Positions 9,330 through 20,138 of a DNA stretch of 64,000 bases are shown here, one piece after another. Made by a program: the position numbers and the translations under genes. The first letter of the stretch is position 1. Each line of letters begins with the position of its first letter. The notes beneath the pieces were generated by a model. The model was given only the letters and a program-made list of their open reading frames with translations. It was not told the origin of the DNA and ran no database searches. Source of the stretch: Piromyces finnis (lineage: Eukaryota; Neocallimastigomycota; Neocallimastigomycetes; Neocallimastigales; Neocallimastigaceae); the NCBI GenBank assembly GCA_002104945.1, contig MCFH01000029.1, positions 1 to 64,000 of the forward strand. The letters are read 5' to 3'.

Positions 9330-12300
9330 GTAATCCAAAAATAGCTTCACTTAATAACAGTTCAGTTGATAATAATGAGTACTCTGAATATTCTGAGTAT
9401 TCTGACTTATCAGATAATGAAGAAATATCTTCTATTGAAGATAAAATTATTGCTGCAGCTAAAAGAAAAGCTAATGATGAAGAAGACTCTTCCAAGAAAA
9501 GAGTACAAAAATCATTAAAAGAAGACCCAAGACCAATAGTTACCCCTGCTACTAGGAAGCAACAAGAACGTGAACTCAGTAATGAGAGTTTAGAATCAGG
9601 TTCACCATCACAACCCAAGAACCAACTTGACACGTCTGTTCTGAGTCAACCTAATATTAACAAGGAAAAAGAAAAAAGTAAAAGACTCAGAGAAAAACAA
9701 AGAAGTAAACCACCAACCCCCATAAATAAAGACGAAAGAGAAGAAAACGAAGATATGGAGGTCAGTATTGATACGGAAGATAAAGTAGAAGTAGAAAAAG
9801 CTAAAAAGAAAAATACAGATATTCTACCGACGTTATTGAAAATGACTAAAGATAAAGAAAAAGATAAAACTAAAGAGGAGAAAGTCACACGTAATATCCA
9901 AATGAGAGGTGATACCAGTGATTATGATATTTTTGAAGATTTAAACACAGCTAAATGTGATATTACTTATGGACAGTTATTTAATGTATGCCCAAAAATA
10001 AGAACACAACTTTCCCAAGGACTAAAGTTAGAGAAAGTACAAAGCAAGGTATCAGGTGCATTAAATAACATAGTAGCTACTACAACCTTATTAAATAATA
10101 TCTACCATGACTATATAAGTAAGAATAATGAAGCTTCAGAAGAGGATATAGCAATGGTGGATGCGACTGTGGATGGAATACCAGGAAAACTACTGGTGGA
10201 TACGTGTAGTAACTTAAATGTTATTACATCTTCTTTTTACAAAAGACTACCAAAGGAATATGAAGTGGTAGGAATAAGCAAAGGACGTATTCGACTAGCT
10301 ACTACTGATGAAGAATACTCTGAGGGTACTGTGGTGCGTATACCAGTTAGAATAGGAGAGGTAGAACTAGTGGTTGACTTCAGAATACTTGAAAAAGAAG
10401 AACCGTTCTATGATATGTTAATAAATTATAAAACTCAAGTAGATAATTTATTATATATAAATCCAGTAACCAAGAGCTTATGTCAAGTGAAAGAAAGAGG
10501 TGTAGTAGAAGAAATAGTACCTATCAATAACCAATATTATAATGAAGGAAAATTGGTATGTACTATTAAGAAGATACCAGATGGAGATACTAAAAGCTTG
10601 AAGTCTATTGAAGGTTTACCACCTCAGGAGTATATACACAATGAGATATTCTTGAACACCTTACCAAAAGATAAACGGAAAGAAATACTCCGACTTTTGG
10701 AAGAAAACTTAGAGATTATTGCGACGTCTTCTGAGGAATTAACGCCTTCTAAATTATCACCACATAAAATAAATCTAAAGGCTGGTGTAAAACCAGTTAA
10801 ACAAAGAGCTTATAGGTTAACTAAATTTAAATCAGATATACTAAAAGAAGAGTTAACTAAGCTAATAGAAAAAAAGTTAATAGAGCCGTCCTATTCAGAA
10901 TGGTCCTCCCCTGTAGTTCTGGTTCCAAAACATAATGGTAAGTGGAGAATGTGTGTGGACTATAGGAGAGTGAACGACCTCACGGAAAAGGACTCTTATT
11001 CACTCCCCTATATTGATGAAATATTTGATAGTCTGAACGGAGCCAAAATATTCACTACTATGGACTTATATTCAGGTTATCATCAAATTTCTATGCATGA
11101 GGAAAGCACTGAGGTTACTAGTTTTACTACCAAGTTTGGTAACTATCAGTTTAAGGTCATGCCGTTTGGGTTAACTAATGCACCAGCAACTTTTCAGAGG
11201 GAAATGAATAAGATATTATTTCCTTTAATAGGAAATTGTGTATATAATTTTATTGATGATGTACTCATATATTCCAAGAGTGTGGAAGAACACATGGAAC
11301 ATATTAAGAGAGTATTTGAAATATTGAAAGAAAATGAATTAAAAATAAATCTTGAGAAATGTAGTTTTATGAAGGAAGAAGTAAATGTATTAGGTCACAG
11401 GTTATCTACTAAAGGTTTGAGTCCTTTGGAAAGTAAAATAGAAGCCATAAGGAAGTGGGAAGCTCCAGGAAATATTCATGAGTTACGTTCGTTTTTGGGT
11501 GCAGTAGGATATTATCGAAATTTTATTCCTAATTATTCTCAAGTAACCGCGCCCTTATGTGAGTTATTAAAGAAAAATGTACGATATAAATGGGAAGAAA
11601 AACATGAAAAAGCATTTAAAGTATTAAAAGAAAAACTGATAAACGCTCCCATTTTAAAGTTTCCTGAATTTGATAAGCCTTTTATCATACGTACGGACGC
11701 GTCGTATGAAGGAGTGGGTGGTGTTTTATTACAAGAAGATGAAACTAACAAAATAGAACACCCTGTACATTATATTAGTCGAAGTCTTAGTAAAGCGGAG
11801 AAGAACTATGGAATAACAGAGTTAGAAGGTGCTGCGTTATTCTTTTGCGTGAGTAAGTTAAAACCTTATATTTTAGGAAACCCGTACACTACTATGGTTT
11901 ATACGGACCATAAACCACTTTTGGGTTTATTTAAAAATAAGGAACCAAATAGTGCACGTCACAACAGATGGTGTCTTACAGTAAGTCAGTTGGATATTGA
12001 TATTCAATATGATAAAGGAAAGAATAATGTTATAGCTGATGCATTATCAAGAATGAAGAATAAAGAGGAGAAAAAGATACTGGTAACAAAAATTAATAAA
12101 ACTAATAATGAAGAGTTATTAACCAAAGTTATTAAGGAGTTTATAGCTGAAAAATTTACTACCATAGATGGGAAAGACTATTTCGTAGATGGTAATAACT
12201 TACGTCAGCTAATATCTACTGTAGAAGAAAAAGTAAAGTTAATATTTCAAGCACATAACGTAGGTCATGAAGGTTATTATAAGACTTATCAAAGGTTAAA

Positions 12301-13273
12301 GAAAAATTATTATTGGAATGATATGATAGCGGATATTAAAAGAATTATTAGCAAGTGTGAGAAGTGTCAAGTAAATAGACCACAACCTTATCCAGAACCA
12401 ACTGAGGACAAAGCTACTAAAGTGGAAGGACCATTTGTACATCTAGGTTTGGATATTATTGGGCCATTACCTAAGACAAAAAATAGTAAACAATATATAA
12501 TAGTCATAGTTGACTATTTTACTAAATGGGTAGAAGCCGAAGCGGTGGAAACTGTTACTTCTCTGGACGTGATAAAGTTTTTAATAAATGTGTTTGCAAG
12601 ACATGGGGTACCACAAGTTATTACTACAGATAATGGAACTCAATTTACCTCAGATATGACAAAGATATTTCTAGACCTATATGACGTATATGTGAAGTTC
12701 ACAGTTCCCTACCACCCTGAAAGTAATGGATTAACAGAAAACCGAAATAAGGAAATTGGGAAACTTTTAAGACTTTTAGGGAAAGAAAGTAAAGACTGGG
12801 ATGAAGTTCTACCTTCCGCGCTTTGGGCCTTAAGAACTACAAAGAATACGGCTACGAAACATTCAAGTTTTGAGCTAGTTTATGGTAGGGAAGACCAACA
12901 ACCTTTTGATATAGCTGCCCGACCCACTAAAGATCAAAACAAGAGTTCCGATGAAATTCTTTTGGAAAAGTTTATAAATCACTACCGATGGACCCTAGAA
13001 GCTGCTGAAAATGTAAAGACGGCTAATAAATATTGGTCTATGAGAAGAGAAGAAAAATTAAGTATGAACCAAGCTAAGAAAATAAAAGTAGGTGACCTAG
13101 TTTTGGTAAGAAACTTCAGTAGAACAAAATTGGAACCTTACTTTGTAGGACCTCTCAAAGTGGTCCAGAAACAGTTCAATACAGTAGTCTTAGCAGACCC
13201 AGAAACTGGAGTACTAATGAACAGAAATGTACATTTCAAAAATGTCGTTAAATATAACTCAGCAACGGAGTAG
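9302..13273 (+). CDS. pol: Ty3/gypsy element 2 Pol polyprotein (PR-RT-RNase H-IN)
   Basis: The frame is open from the frameshift site for about 1323 codons; the first internal ATG is at 9755, but initiation there is unlikely to be the normal route. An N-terminal extension rich in Glu, Lys and Ser precedes the protease. Domains, numbered from 9755: protease VDTCSN near 149; reverse transcriptase with FIDD near 500; RNase H with TDAS near 647, E of ELEGAA and YTDHKPL; integrase zinc site HNVGHEG, then CEKC, near 836-870; TDNG near 958; E of LTENR near 992. It ends soon after a conserved GDLVLVRNFSR block shared with element 1. The linker between RNase H and integrase is short (about 35 residues), unlike the roughly 250-residue Asn-rich one in element 1. 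There are no stops or frameshifts. Confidence 0.95.
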   Translation, partial: LDSGRRSTPSNPKIASLNNSSVDNNEYSEYSEYSDLSDNEEISSIEDKIIAAAKRKANDEEDSSKKRVQKSLKEDPRPIVTPATRKQQERELSNESLESGSPSQPKNQLDTSVLSQPNINKEKEKSKRLREKQRSKPPTPINKDEREENEDMEVSIDTEDKVEVEKAKKKNTDILPTLLKMTKDKEKDKTKEEKVTRNIQMRGDTSDYDIFEDLNTAKCDITYGQLFNVCPKIRTQLSQGLKLEKVQSKVSGALNNIVATTTLLNNIYHDYISKNNEASEEDIAMVDATVDGIPGKLLVDTCSNLNVITSSFYKRLPKEYEVVGISKGRIRLATTDEEYSEGTVVRIPVRIGEVELVVDFRILEKEEPFYDMLINYKTQVDNLLYINPVTKSLCQVKERGVVEEIVPINNQYYNEGKLVCTIKKIPDGDTKSLKSIEGLPPQEYIHNEIFLNTLPKDKRKEILRLLEENLEIIATSSEELTPSKLSPHKINLKAGVKPVKQRAYRLTKFKSDILKEELTKLIEKKLIEPSYSEWSSPVVLVPKHNGKWRMCVDYRRVNDLTEKDSYSLPYIDEIFDSLNGAKIFTTMDLYSGYHQISMHEESTEVTSFTTKFGNYQFKVMPFGLTNAPATFQREMNKILFPLIGNCVYNFIDDVLIYSKSVEEHMEHIKRVFEILKENELKINLEKCSFMKEEVNVLGHRLSTKGLSPLESKIEAIRKWEAPGNIHELRSFLGAVGYYRNFIPNYSQVTAPLCELLKKNVRYKWEEKHEKAFKVLKEKLINAPILKFPEFDKPFIIRTDASYEGVGGVLLQEDETNKIEHPVHYISRSLSKAEKNYGITELEGAALFFCVSKLKPYILGNPYTTMVYTDHKPLLGLFKNKEPNSARHNRWCLTVSQLDIDIQYDKGKNNVIADALSRMKNKEEKKILVTKINKTNNEELLTKVIKEFIAEKFTTIDGKDYFVDGNNLRQLISTVEEKVKLIFQAHNVGHEGYYKTYQRLKKNYYWNDMIADIKRIISKCEKCQVNRPQPYPEPTEDKATKVEGPFVHLGLDIIGPLPKTKNSKQYIIVIVDYFTKWVEAEAVETVTSLDVIKFLINVFARHGVPQVITTDNGTQFTSDMTKIFLDLYDVYVKFTVPYHPESNGLTENRNKEIGKLLRLLGKESKDWDEVLPSALWALRTTKNTATKHSSFELVYGREDQQPFDIAARPTKDQNKSSDEILLEKFINHYRWTLEAAENVKTANKYWSMRREEKLSMNQAKKIKVGDLVLVRNFSRTKLEPYFVGPLKVVQKQFNTVVLADPETGVLMNRNVHFKNVVKYNSATE

Positions 13274-13297
13274 CTTGAGTTTTAACGAAGGGCATTC

Positions 13298-14156
13298 TGT
13301 TAAGGAATGAACATAAATAGTTGAATTAGCTAGAATTTTAGGAATTAACCTTCAACTATTTATATTCCTTACTAGTGTTTAACTCTATTTTTGAAATATA
13401 AAAATTATAATATATAATTTTTATACATTTTTCTAGTAATTATTCATATTTTTATTATATAGTTATATTATTTGTATATAGTTATTTAAGACCTTTATTA
13501 TTAGTATTAGTATAATTACTTATAATATTTTATACTTATAAATTTTACAAAATTTTATTATTAAAATAGTTATAGGAATTTTATTATTATTTAAGGTTTA
13601 TTTTATTAATTAACTTTATTGTATAATATTTTATAATTTGAAATTATGACATAGAATTTAATTATAATTTTTACTAAAAGAGGCAACTGTTACACACAAA
13701 ACAGAAGATACCTCGACAGAAAAATTATTATTTATGTCTAAAAAAGGGCATAATTAATTGAATAATATAATTTTATTATATGTCATAATTAAATATATAA
13801 TATATGATATGCAAAAATGTTACACATATCATAAATTAAAATTTTATTAATTATAAATTAAAAATTTTTCTATTCAAATATTAAGAGATTATTCATAATA
13901 TATATTAAGGATTTAATTAATATATGTTACAGTGAATGATCCATATATTATGAATGAAATCAATTTAAATCCTTAGCTATCCAAAACCATTAAATTTCAA
14001 ATAATGGATAGTTGGAAAAAGTACGAGGATTTTTGAGAAAATTTTTAAAAAATTGAAAAATCAAAAATAAATTAAATGAATAAAAATTAAAATTAAATAA
14101 ATTTTTATTTTTATAACTATTCAAGTGTTTTGTGATATCTTATTTGAACCGTAGCA
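13298..14156 (+). repeat. 3' LTR of element 2
   Basis: 859 bp, same ends as the 5' LTR. The short purine stretch GAAGGG just before it may be the polypurine tract. The tetranucleotide ATTC occurs both before it and after it. Confidence 0.95.
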
Positions 14157-14160
14157 ATTC

Positions 14161-14290
14161 GTTACAGTATTGAAATTATTTGGGTAATTATTTCTGTAAT
14201 TATTCCTTTTGTTAAAACGTTTGTCACGAATACTAGTGAAATTACAATTTCAAGATCACTTGGAATTGTGAAATCACTTATGAAAATTTA
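14161..14290 (-). pseudogene. gag: Continuation of element 1 gag remnant
   Basis: The minus strand reads an open N/R-rich stretch (DKRFNKRNNYRNNYPNNF) that resembles the linker before the zinc knuckle in element 2 (SDKRYKNKYERK) and runs into the N/Y-rich part at 6540-6605. Element 2 and the SINE-like insert separate the two pieces. The coding look fades before 14300 and the gag N-terminus is missing. Confidence 0.5.
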
Positions 14291-15353
14291 AAATCAACAA
14301 ATATTTTATTTTCAAATAAATTATAAAATTTTATTAAGAAATATTTAAAAATTTAGGAAAGGTTAAAATATGACCTTAACCCTTAGTAATTTTTATAATA
14401 AATAACTTTAACCCTTATCGTTAAAATGGAATAAGAAAAAACACGCGTATCTCCTCAACGAATGACGATTTTTGAATAAAAATGTTTTGGTTATAATTAC
14501 GTTCGTTAGAAAGCCACGCTCGAGACAAACAACATATCTTAAAATCAGGTCAATATCTCTGCTGGTTCACGAGATATTCCAATTTAAAGATATTTTGTTA
14601 GCAATGATTAATTGTTTATTCAGAGAATGATCACCCCTGATATATCAAACATAAATCATTCACTCAAAGTATAAAAAATTATTGTTTAATTAAATTAAAA
14701 TTATTTTCCGGAACTAATTAACTTTATTTTATAATAATTATTTCAATAACATAATTTATAATCTTTGAACTAGAGGATTATAATTATTAATATTATATTC
14801 AATGAATTATATTATAATTAAGAAATAATTAATATTATGAATATTATAAACAATAGTTATTTTTTAATAATTAGGAATAAGTCTTAAGTTTAGTTTAAGT
14901 ATTATAAAATATATTATGAATATAATCATGTATTGAAAAGTTATTTTATTATTAAATGTAAAATTACAAATAGTATAAATAGTTTAGAATAGTTTATGAA
15001 ATTAAAATCTTTGTAAAGATTATTAACCAAAAATTATTAACCATAAATTATTAAATTATTAACTATAAATTATTAACTAAAGATTATTAACTATAAATTA
15101 TTAACTATTAATAATAATTAATACTTAATGAGTACTACTACTAAATAATCTTATTATTATATATTTTAGCAATATATCATTAAATAAAATAAAAGAAATT
15201 ATTTTAACCATAATATATAATTTAATTATTCATTTATAAATCAATTAAGATTATTTTAATAAAACATTTTTTTTTTTCTAACCTAGTTATCTTTTAACCT
15301 TTTATTTAATTTAATATTTTAATATTAAATTATAAGTTTAGTAAAACTTTTAC
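14291..15353. other. AT-rich segment, no gene; one higher-complexity block at about 14440-14600
   Basis: No ORF or RNA gene seen. The block at 14440-14600 (ACGCGTATCTCC, GTTAGAAAGCC, CACGAGATATTCC) is more complex than its surroundings. Its layout loosely resembles the reverse complement of 16800-16930 within the 1.1-kb insert. It may be the worn U5 or leader of another LTR element. Confidence 0.35.
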
Positions 15354-15405
15354 ATAACAGAAGAAGTAGTTAAAAAGTTATAATATAACTACCAATCCGT
15401 TATCA
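15354..15405 (+). repeat. Inverted scrap of the element 3-family LTR end
   Basis: About 50 bp match the reverse complement of the family 3 LTR left end (ATAACAGAAGAAGTAG ... AATCCGTTATCA) and then diverge leftwards. It is joined through TAAA to LTR A, forming a near-perfect hairpin of LTR ends. Confidence 0.7.
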
Positions 15406-15409
15406 TAAA

Positions 15410-17162
15410 TGATAACGGATTGGTAGTTATTCTACAACTTTTTAAACTACTTATTCGTTACCTTATATTGTTTTATCTCGACAGCTATTGTACGAGCTTT
15501 AACAATATCTACTTGTTTTATTATTTATTTTAATTTATTTTATAATATTTATAGTTTTATTATTTAATAATATTTATATAGAATAATAACACCAGATTTA
15601 TTCTATAAAATATTATTTATTATTAACACAATAATTACAAACTAGACAAGTTTAATTTCGTTTTTATATTTTCTTTTATTTATTGTTTTTATACTCTTTT
15701 TTAACAATAATTTTTATTATATAAAAACTTATTTTTGTCTTTTAATTATTATTATGTATTATTTAACTAACTATATTAACTATTATTAAAAATTCAACTT
15801 CTTATTAATATGTTAAGTCTTCCTATTTTCTACTAAAAATTATTATTATTCTTTATATTAAAAATTATTTTTATAATTTAACCCAATCAAATATATAAAT
15901 TTATAAAATATTTGATTTTATGTAAATTATATTTTTATGCTAAACTATATAAAATTATTTAATAATTATTTTTATAATAAAACGTTGTTAAGTTTTTGGG
16001 TTTGGTTATGCGGCCAGGTCAGAATGTTATTAATTATATAGTAAAAATGTTTTTTAAGAAATTAAATTTAATTATAAAATAACACCTTAAACTCCCAAAT
16101 GAAAATTGAAAAGTTTATATTTACTTTAAAATAACTTTTTATAAATTTTTTATTTATTTAATAATAATAATATAAATGATATTATAAGTAACTATATAAT
16201 TAAGATTATAACTATAATCTTTACAAAGAATTAAAATCGAATTCAATTCATTCTCTTTTATATTCTTTGTTCAGATTATTAAATTGATATTAATAAGAAT
16301 AAAGTATTACATGTAATATATTAGTAATATAATTAAATAAGTAATAAGATTGTTTGTTTGTTTGTTTGTTTGTCTGTTTGTCATGACATAAAATAAAATA
16401 AACATATGATTAATCATTTAAACAGTTGATCCTAATTAGTAATTATAAAAACTATTCAATTAATAATTCATCATTATTAATTGATATTACCATAACATAT
16501 TTGTTATAATTAAATAATTATTATTTTCAAAATTATTTCTAATAAAACTTGCCGTTAACCTATTTTATAATAATTAAGATTATTTAATTTATAGGTGTTA
16601 ACTGTTACACCTAAATGGGTCTAGTTCTATTTTTAGTAACAATCGTTATCATTAATTAAATTAATATAACTAAAATTCCTATTGATATATTTTTAATTTC
16701 ATCAAGTCATAAGAAATATTTATGATCCATACTTGATATCATATTGATTTTAATTTACCTAATAAAATCTTTAAATGATCATAACTTCCTTAAATGATCA
16801 GTTAGAAGGACCGCGATTGTACCAAATTGTAGCTTTCTTCCTAAGCTTTCCAATAAACCTAGTTTCATCACCGTAGCGATCGTTTTTTGGCGAGTTACAC
16901 CTTATTTCGTACTTGCTTATTTTTGGTTAAGGGTTATAGTGTATTGATATTAAATTTTTGAAATCATAACCCTTTCACTGAATCAAAATTTAAAAGGTGA
17001 CTTTTAAAAGTGTTTTAAAATAATTATTGAAATTATTTAATTATAATTATTATGTTTAATTAATTATAGATATTATCTGAATTTGTTTTAAATCCAGTTA
17101 ATATCTTCACAAACGTTCTACAAATATCAAATTTATAATATATTTATAATTATTATTTATCA
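15410..17162 (-). repeat. LTR A (element 3 family), solo, split by an insert
   Basis: The LTR left end starts TGATAACGG at 15410 and matches LTRs B and C with many substitutions up to 15985. The remaining roughly 46 bp end in ATTATTTATCA at 17117-17162. TAAA flanks both sides (15406-15409 and 17163-17166). It is older than B and C. The 1126-bp insert at 15986-17111 interrupts it. Confidence 0.8.
15986..17111. mobile_element. 1126-bp LTR-like insert with 5-bp target duplication AACGT
   Basis: It starts TGTTAAG, ends TTCACA, and is bounded by AACGT at 15981-15985 and 17112-17116 inside LTR A. TG...CA ends plus a 5-bp duplication point to a solo LTR of another family. There is no ORF. It contains a (TTTG)n run near 16352-16378 and a complex block near 16800-16930. 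The orientation is not determined. Confidence 0.65.
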
Positions 17163-17166
17163 TAAA

Positions 17167-17791
17167 TGATAACGGATTGGTAGTTATATTACAACTTTTT
17201 AACTACTTCTTCTGTTATCTTATATTGTTTTATCTCGACAGCTATTGTACGAGCTTTAACAATATCTACTAGTTTTATTAATTTATTTTAAGTTATTTTA
17301 TAATTTTAATAGTTTTATTATTTTAATAATATTTATATAGAATAATAACACCAGATTTATTCTATAAAATATTATTTATTATTAACACAATAATTACAAA
17401 TTAGACAAGTTTAATTTCGTTTTTATATTTTCTTTTATTTATTGTTCTTACGCTCTTTTTAACAATAATTTTTATTATATAAAAACTTATTTTTTTTTGT
17501 CTTTTAAATATTATTATGTATTCACTAATTAATTATATTAACTATTATTAAAATTTAACTTATTATTAGTAATCTAAGTCTTCTTATTTTCTACTAAAAA
17601 TTATTATTATTCTTTATATTAAAAATTATTTTTATAATTTAACCCAATCAAATATATAAATTTATAAAATATTTGATTTTATGTAAATTATATTTTTATA
17701 ATAAACTATATAAAATTATTTAATAATTATTTTATAATAAAATTTTCTACTAATATCAAATTTATAATATATTTATAATTATTATTTATCA
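17167..17791 (-). repeat. 3' LTR of element 3 (LTR B)
   Basis: 625 bp, TGATAACGG...TTTATCA on the plus strand. It matches LTR C base for base as far as I can compare. It follows the polypurine tract on the coding (minus) strand. Confidence 0.92.
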
Positions 17792-18146
17792 AGATTTCCT
17801 CCCCTAAGATACGACTTAGTGGTAGCTGATAAAAATATTCATAAATAATAATAAATATATAAGTTTTTGATATTTTTATACTAAATATTTAAAAATTTAA
17901 ATTTTTTTTTTTTTTCTATATATATATATATATATATATATGATAAAAATAATATAAAATAAGGTTTATAAAAAAATGATGAAAAATTTGAAAATTTTTA
18001 TTAATAAAATTTTTTTTTTTTTCAAAGAGAAATAAAAAAAATGAAGTGAAATTTTGTTAAATGTCGTAGTGTAAATATTTTTGTGTTTTTATATATTTTT
18101 GTAATGTAATTGTCGTATTATTTGTATATAAATGTTTAATGTGGTT
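17792..18146 (-). other. 3' untranslated region of element 3
   Basis: From the pol stop to the 3' LTR: AT-rich, with a (TA)n run near 17920-17942, poly-A/T tracts, and the polypurine tract next to the LTR. No coding potential seen. Confidence 0.6.
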
Positions 18147-20138
18147 TTATCTTTCTTTAAACTTTGAAAATAGATGAAATTTTGATTTTAATATGTCGAA
18201 ATAATGTCGTTTTAAAATTGAAGTTACTGATTTGATATAATCTTTTAGATTGAAAATAATTGAATTTGAAATACTTTCTTTTACACTTTTTATTATACTG
18301 AAATATATATTCTTAAACGAATTATTTGATGAATTTTTGATTATATCATTTTGTTTATTTCGCTTTTTTCTTGATTTTAATTTCCTGTTAATATTAATAT
18401 TCAAGTGATTATATTTTAGAATTTTACTTTTATTTTTATATATCTTGATTTTGTGGCATTTTTCGTGAATAATTGGCGTTTTTTCTGCTTCATCACGGCC
18501 GACAAGATTTGACTTATTAATTGAAAATTTAATAAGTGAATCGTTTTTAATTCTTTTTGGAAATTTGCTGAAATTTGAATGAAAAATGTGATATTTTGGA
18601 TAAAAATATTTATTTTTAAATTTGAATAAATGTCGAAATTTAATTGAATATAAAAGTTTGTTTTTATTGTTAAAAGTCGAATTAAAATTTTGAATTTTGA
18701 TATTATTATTAAATGAATTAAATTGAGTTTCATTAATATTTGATGGATTGAAACAATGAATCATTGAAATATTTGAAAGATTATTTTTATTTTGTTTAAA
18801 ATTTGAGGGACGAGCAACCATAATAGGAGATGAATTAGTTTTCATGTAGAGAGAGTCATCATCAGGATCAATGTATAATCGGTGATCCTTTTGAGATTGA
18901 CGACCTAATATAATATCATAACATGAATCTTCATCTTCTAGAATCCAGAATAATGCATAGATTTTTAAATCACCAAATTTAAGAGTTAAATTAACAGCTT
19001 GATTTGTTGAAATAACTTGTTTGCTAGCTAATTTAAAGAAAGTTCTCTTAAAATGTGTAATATTATGATTTGCTGATATTAAATTAAAGAAGGATTTAGT
19101 AATAACATTAACATCAGAACCAGTATCTACTAAAACTCGGACAATGTTATTATCAATTGAGCCAATGACAGAAGCAATGTTGATTTTATTAATGACATTA
19201 ATTTCGTTATCTGCTATATTGATAATATCATCATCATTGTCATTATCAGCATCATCATTGTTTTCATTATTTTTATTATTATAATTTTCATTAATGATAT
19301 TAATAAATGAATTAATATCATCATCATTAAGATCCATATTTTGAATGGCGTTTATTTTCCGAACGTCATTTGGATCAAGCTTTAAACCTTTGGCACAAAG
19401 TCTTCTGATGATAGGACTGACTGCAAGTAATTGTGCAAAAGAGATACCAGCATTTGTATTATTAAGGGCATCAAAAATATTATATTCTTTATTTTTGCCC
19501 AACATGACAATAGAACGTAGGAAGTCATAATAGTTGCTTTTGGGAGACTTTTTGCTATCTATAACTTCTTCTAATTCGTCCTGTTTACTTGATATATCTG
19601 GACCAATTCTTCTTTTATTTCTGGTTTCTTTATTTTTCATCTTAGCAGAGGAAATATTCTTGCCTGCAATTACCGAGGGGTCTAAGATGTCTAGGCGGGA
19701 AGTAGTGGTATGAAAATTTGAATTTTTCTCATTACGAATTTCTTGCTGTTCTTTCATCTGAGTGGCCTTTGTGTGTATTGGCAAGGGGTTTTCTCGAAGT
19801 TTCTTTTTCTTCGACCGAGTCACGTGATCCTCATCTTCACTTTCATCACTTTCTTCAGAACTTTTCCTCTTGAATGCGTAAATAAGGTTTTCGATGTCCT
19901 TATCATCGATTGTATTTGTCACGTGATTTTGTGTAACACCATCCTTATCTATGTCTTTGATTGGATCATCCACCAAAGGGTCAGAGAATTTTTCTTCAGA
20001 ATTTGAAAATTTTTCTGTTTTATGTGAGTCACGTGTATCATTAACATAGATTTGCTCATTAATGTTGTTGATGTTGTGGGTTTGGTTATTATCAATTTTG
20101 GAGTTAGAAGGGGAAGATTGAGAACTTCCCCCATTTAA
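18147..20138 (-). CDS. Shortened Pol of element 3: protease plus basic C-terminal tail
   Basis: The -1 frame is open from the slippery site at 20138 down to 18147 (about 663 codons). It has an N-terminal acidic/basic linker and a conserved block (ISFAQLLAVSPIIRRL) homologous to the pre-protease part of elements 1 and 2. A retroviral-type aspartic protease follows with the regular VDTGSD triad about 284 residues after the Leu-Val-Asp-Asp start at 19976, and an ILGRQ flap-side motif. After the protease comes a Lys/Asn-rich tail of roughly 230 residues that I do not recognise. No reverse transcriptase, RNase H or integrase motif is present, and the frame ends cleanly rather than by an obvious frameshift. 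The tail could be a relic or a nucleic-acid-binding domain. Confidence 0.8.
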   Translation of the reverse strand, partial: LNGGSSQSSPSNSKIDNNQTHNINNINEQIYVNDTRDSHKTEKFSNSEEKFSDPLVDDPIKDIDKDGVTQNHVTNTIDDKDIENLIYAFKRKSSEESDESEDEDHVTRSKKKKLRENPLPIHTKATQMKEQQEIRNEKNSNFHTTTSRLDILDPSVIAGKNISSAKMKNKETRNKRRIGPDISSKQDELEEVIDSKKSPKSNYYDFLRSIVMLGKNKEYNIFDALNNTNAGISFAQLLAVSPIIRRLCAKGLKLDPNDVRKINAIQNMDLNDDDINSFINIINENYNNKNNENNDDADNDNDDDIINIADNEINVINKINIASVIGSIDNNIVRVLVDTGSDVNVITKSFFNLISANHNITHFKRTFFKLASKQVISTNQAVNLTLKFGDLKIYALFWILEDEDSCYDIILGRQSQKDHRLYIDPDDDSLYMKTNSSPIMVARPSNFKQNKNNLSNISMIHCFNPSNINETQFNSFNNNIKIQNFNSTFNNKNKLLYSIKFRHLFKFKNKYFYPKYHIFHSNFSKFPKRIKNDSLIKFSINKSNLVGRDEAEKTPIIHEKCHKIKIYKNKSKILKYNHLNININRKLKSRKKRNKQNDIIKNSSNNSFKNIYFSIIKSVKESISNSIIFNLKDYIKSVTSILKRHYFDILKSKFHLFSKFKER

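Larger units (their letters stand above)
7118..14160 (+). mobile_element. Ty3/gypsy element 2, full length, with 4-bp target duplication ATTC
   Basis: This is a complete LTR retrotransposon at 7122-14156: two 859-bp LTRs beginning TGTTAAGG and ending CCGTAGCA, a primer-binding site, gag, a frameshift site, pol with all domains, and a 3' LTR. The flanking tetranucleotides are ATTC (7118-7121) and ATTC (14157-14160). By eye the LTRs differ at about one position (an A/G near the start), so insertion is recent. gag and pol are open. It sits inside the SINE/gag composite, just upstream of the tRNA-like boxes. It looks competent for transposition, though expression cannot be judged. Confidence 0.93.

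Noticed and set aside
9244-9888. Two minus-strand ORFs (129 and 80 codons) opposite the element 2 pol N-terminus
   Set aside because: Ser/Leu-rich antisense shadows of the Glu/Lys/Ser-rich pol linker, without motifs.
19949-20134. Short minus-strand ORF directly after the element 3 gag stop
   Set aside because: It is in the gag frame, lacks protein character, and overlaps the true -1 pol frame, which shows the conserved protease linker.
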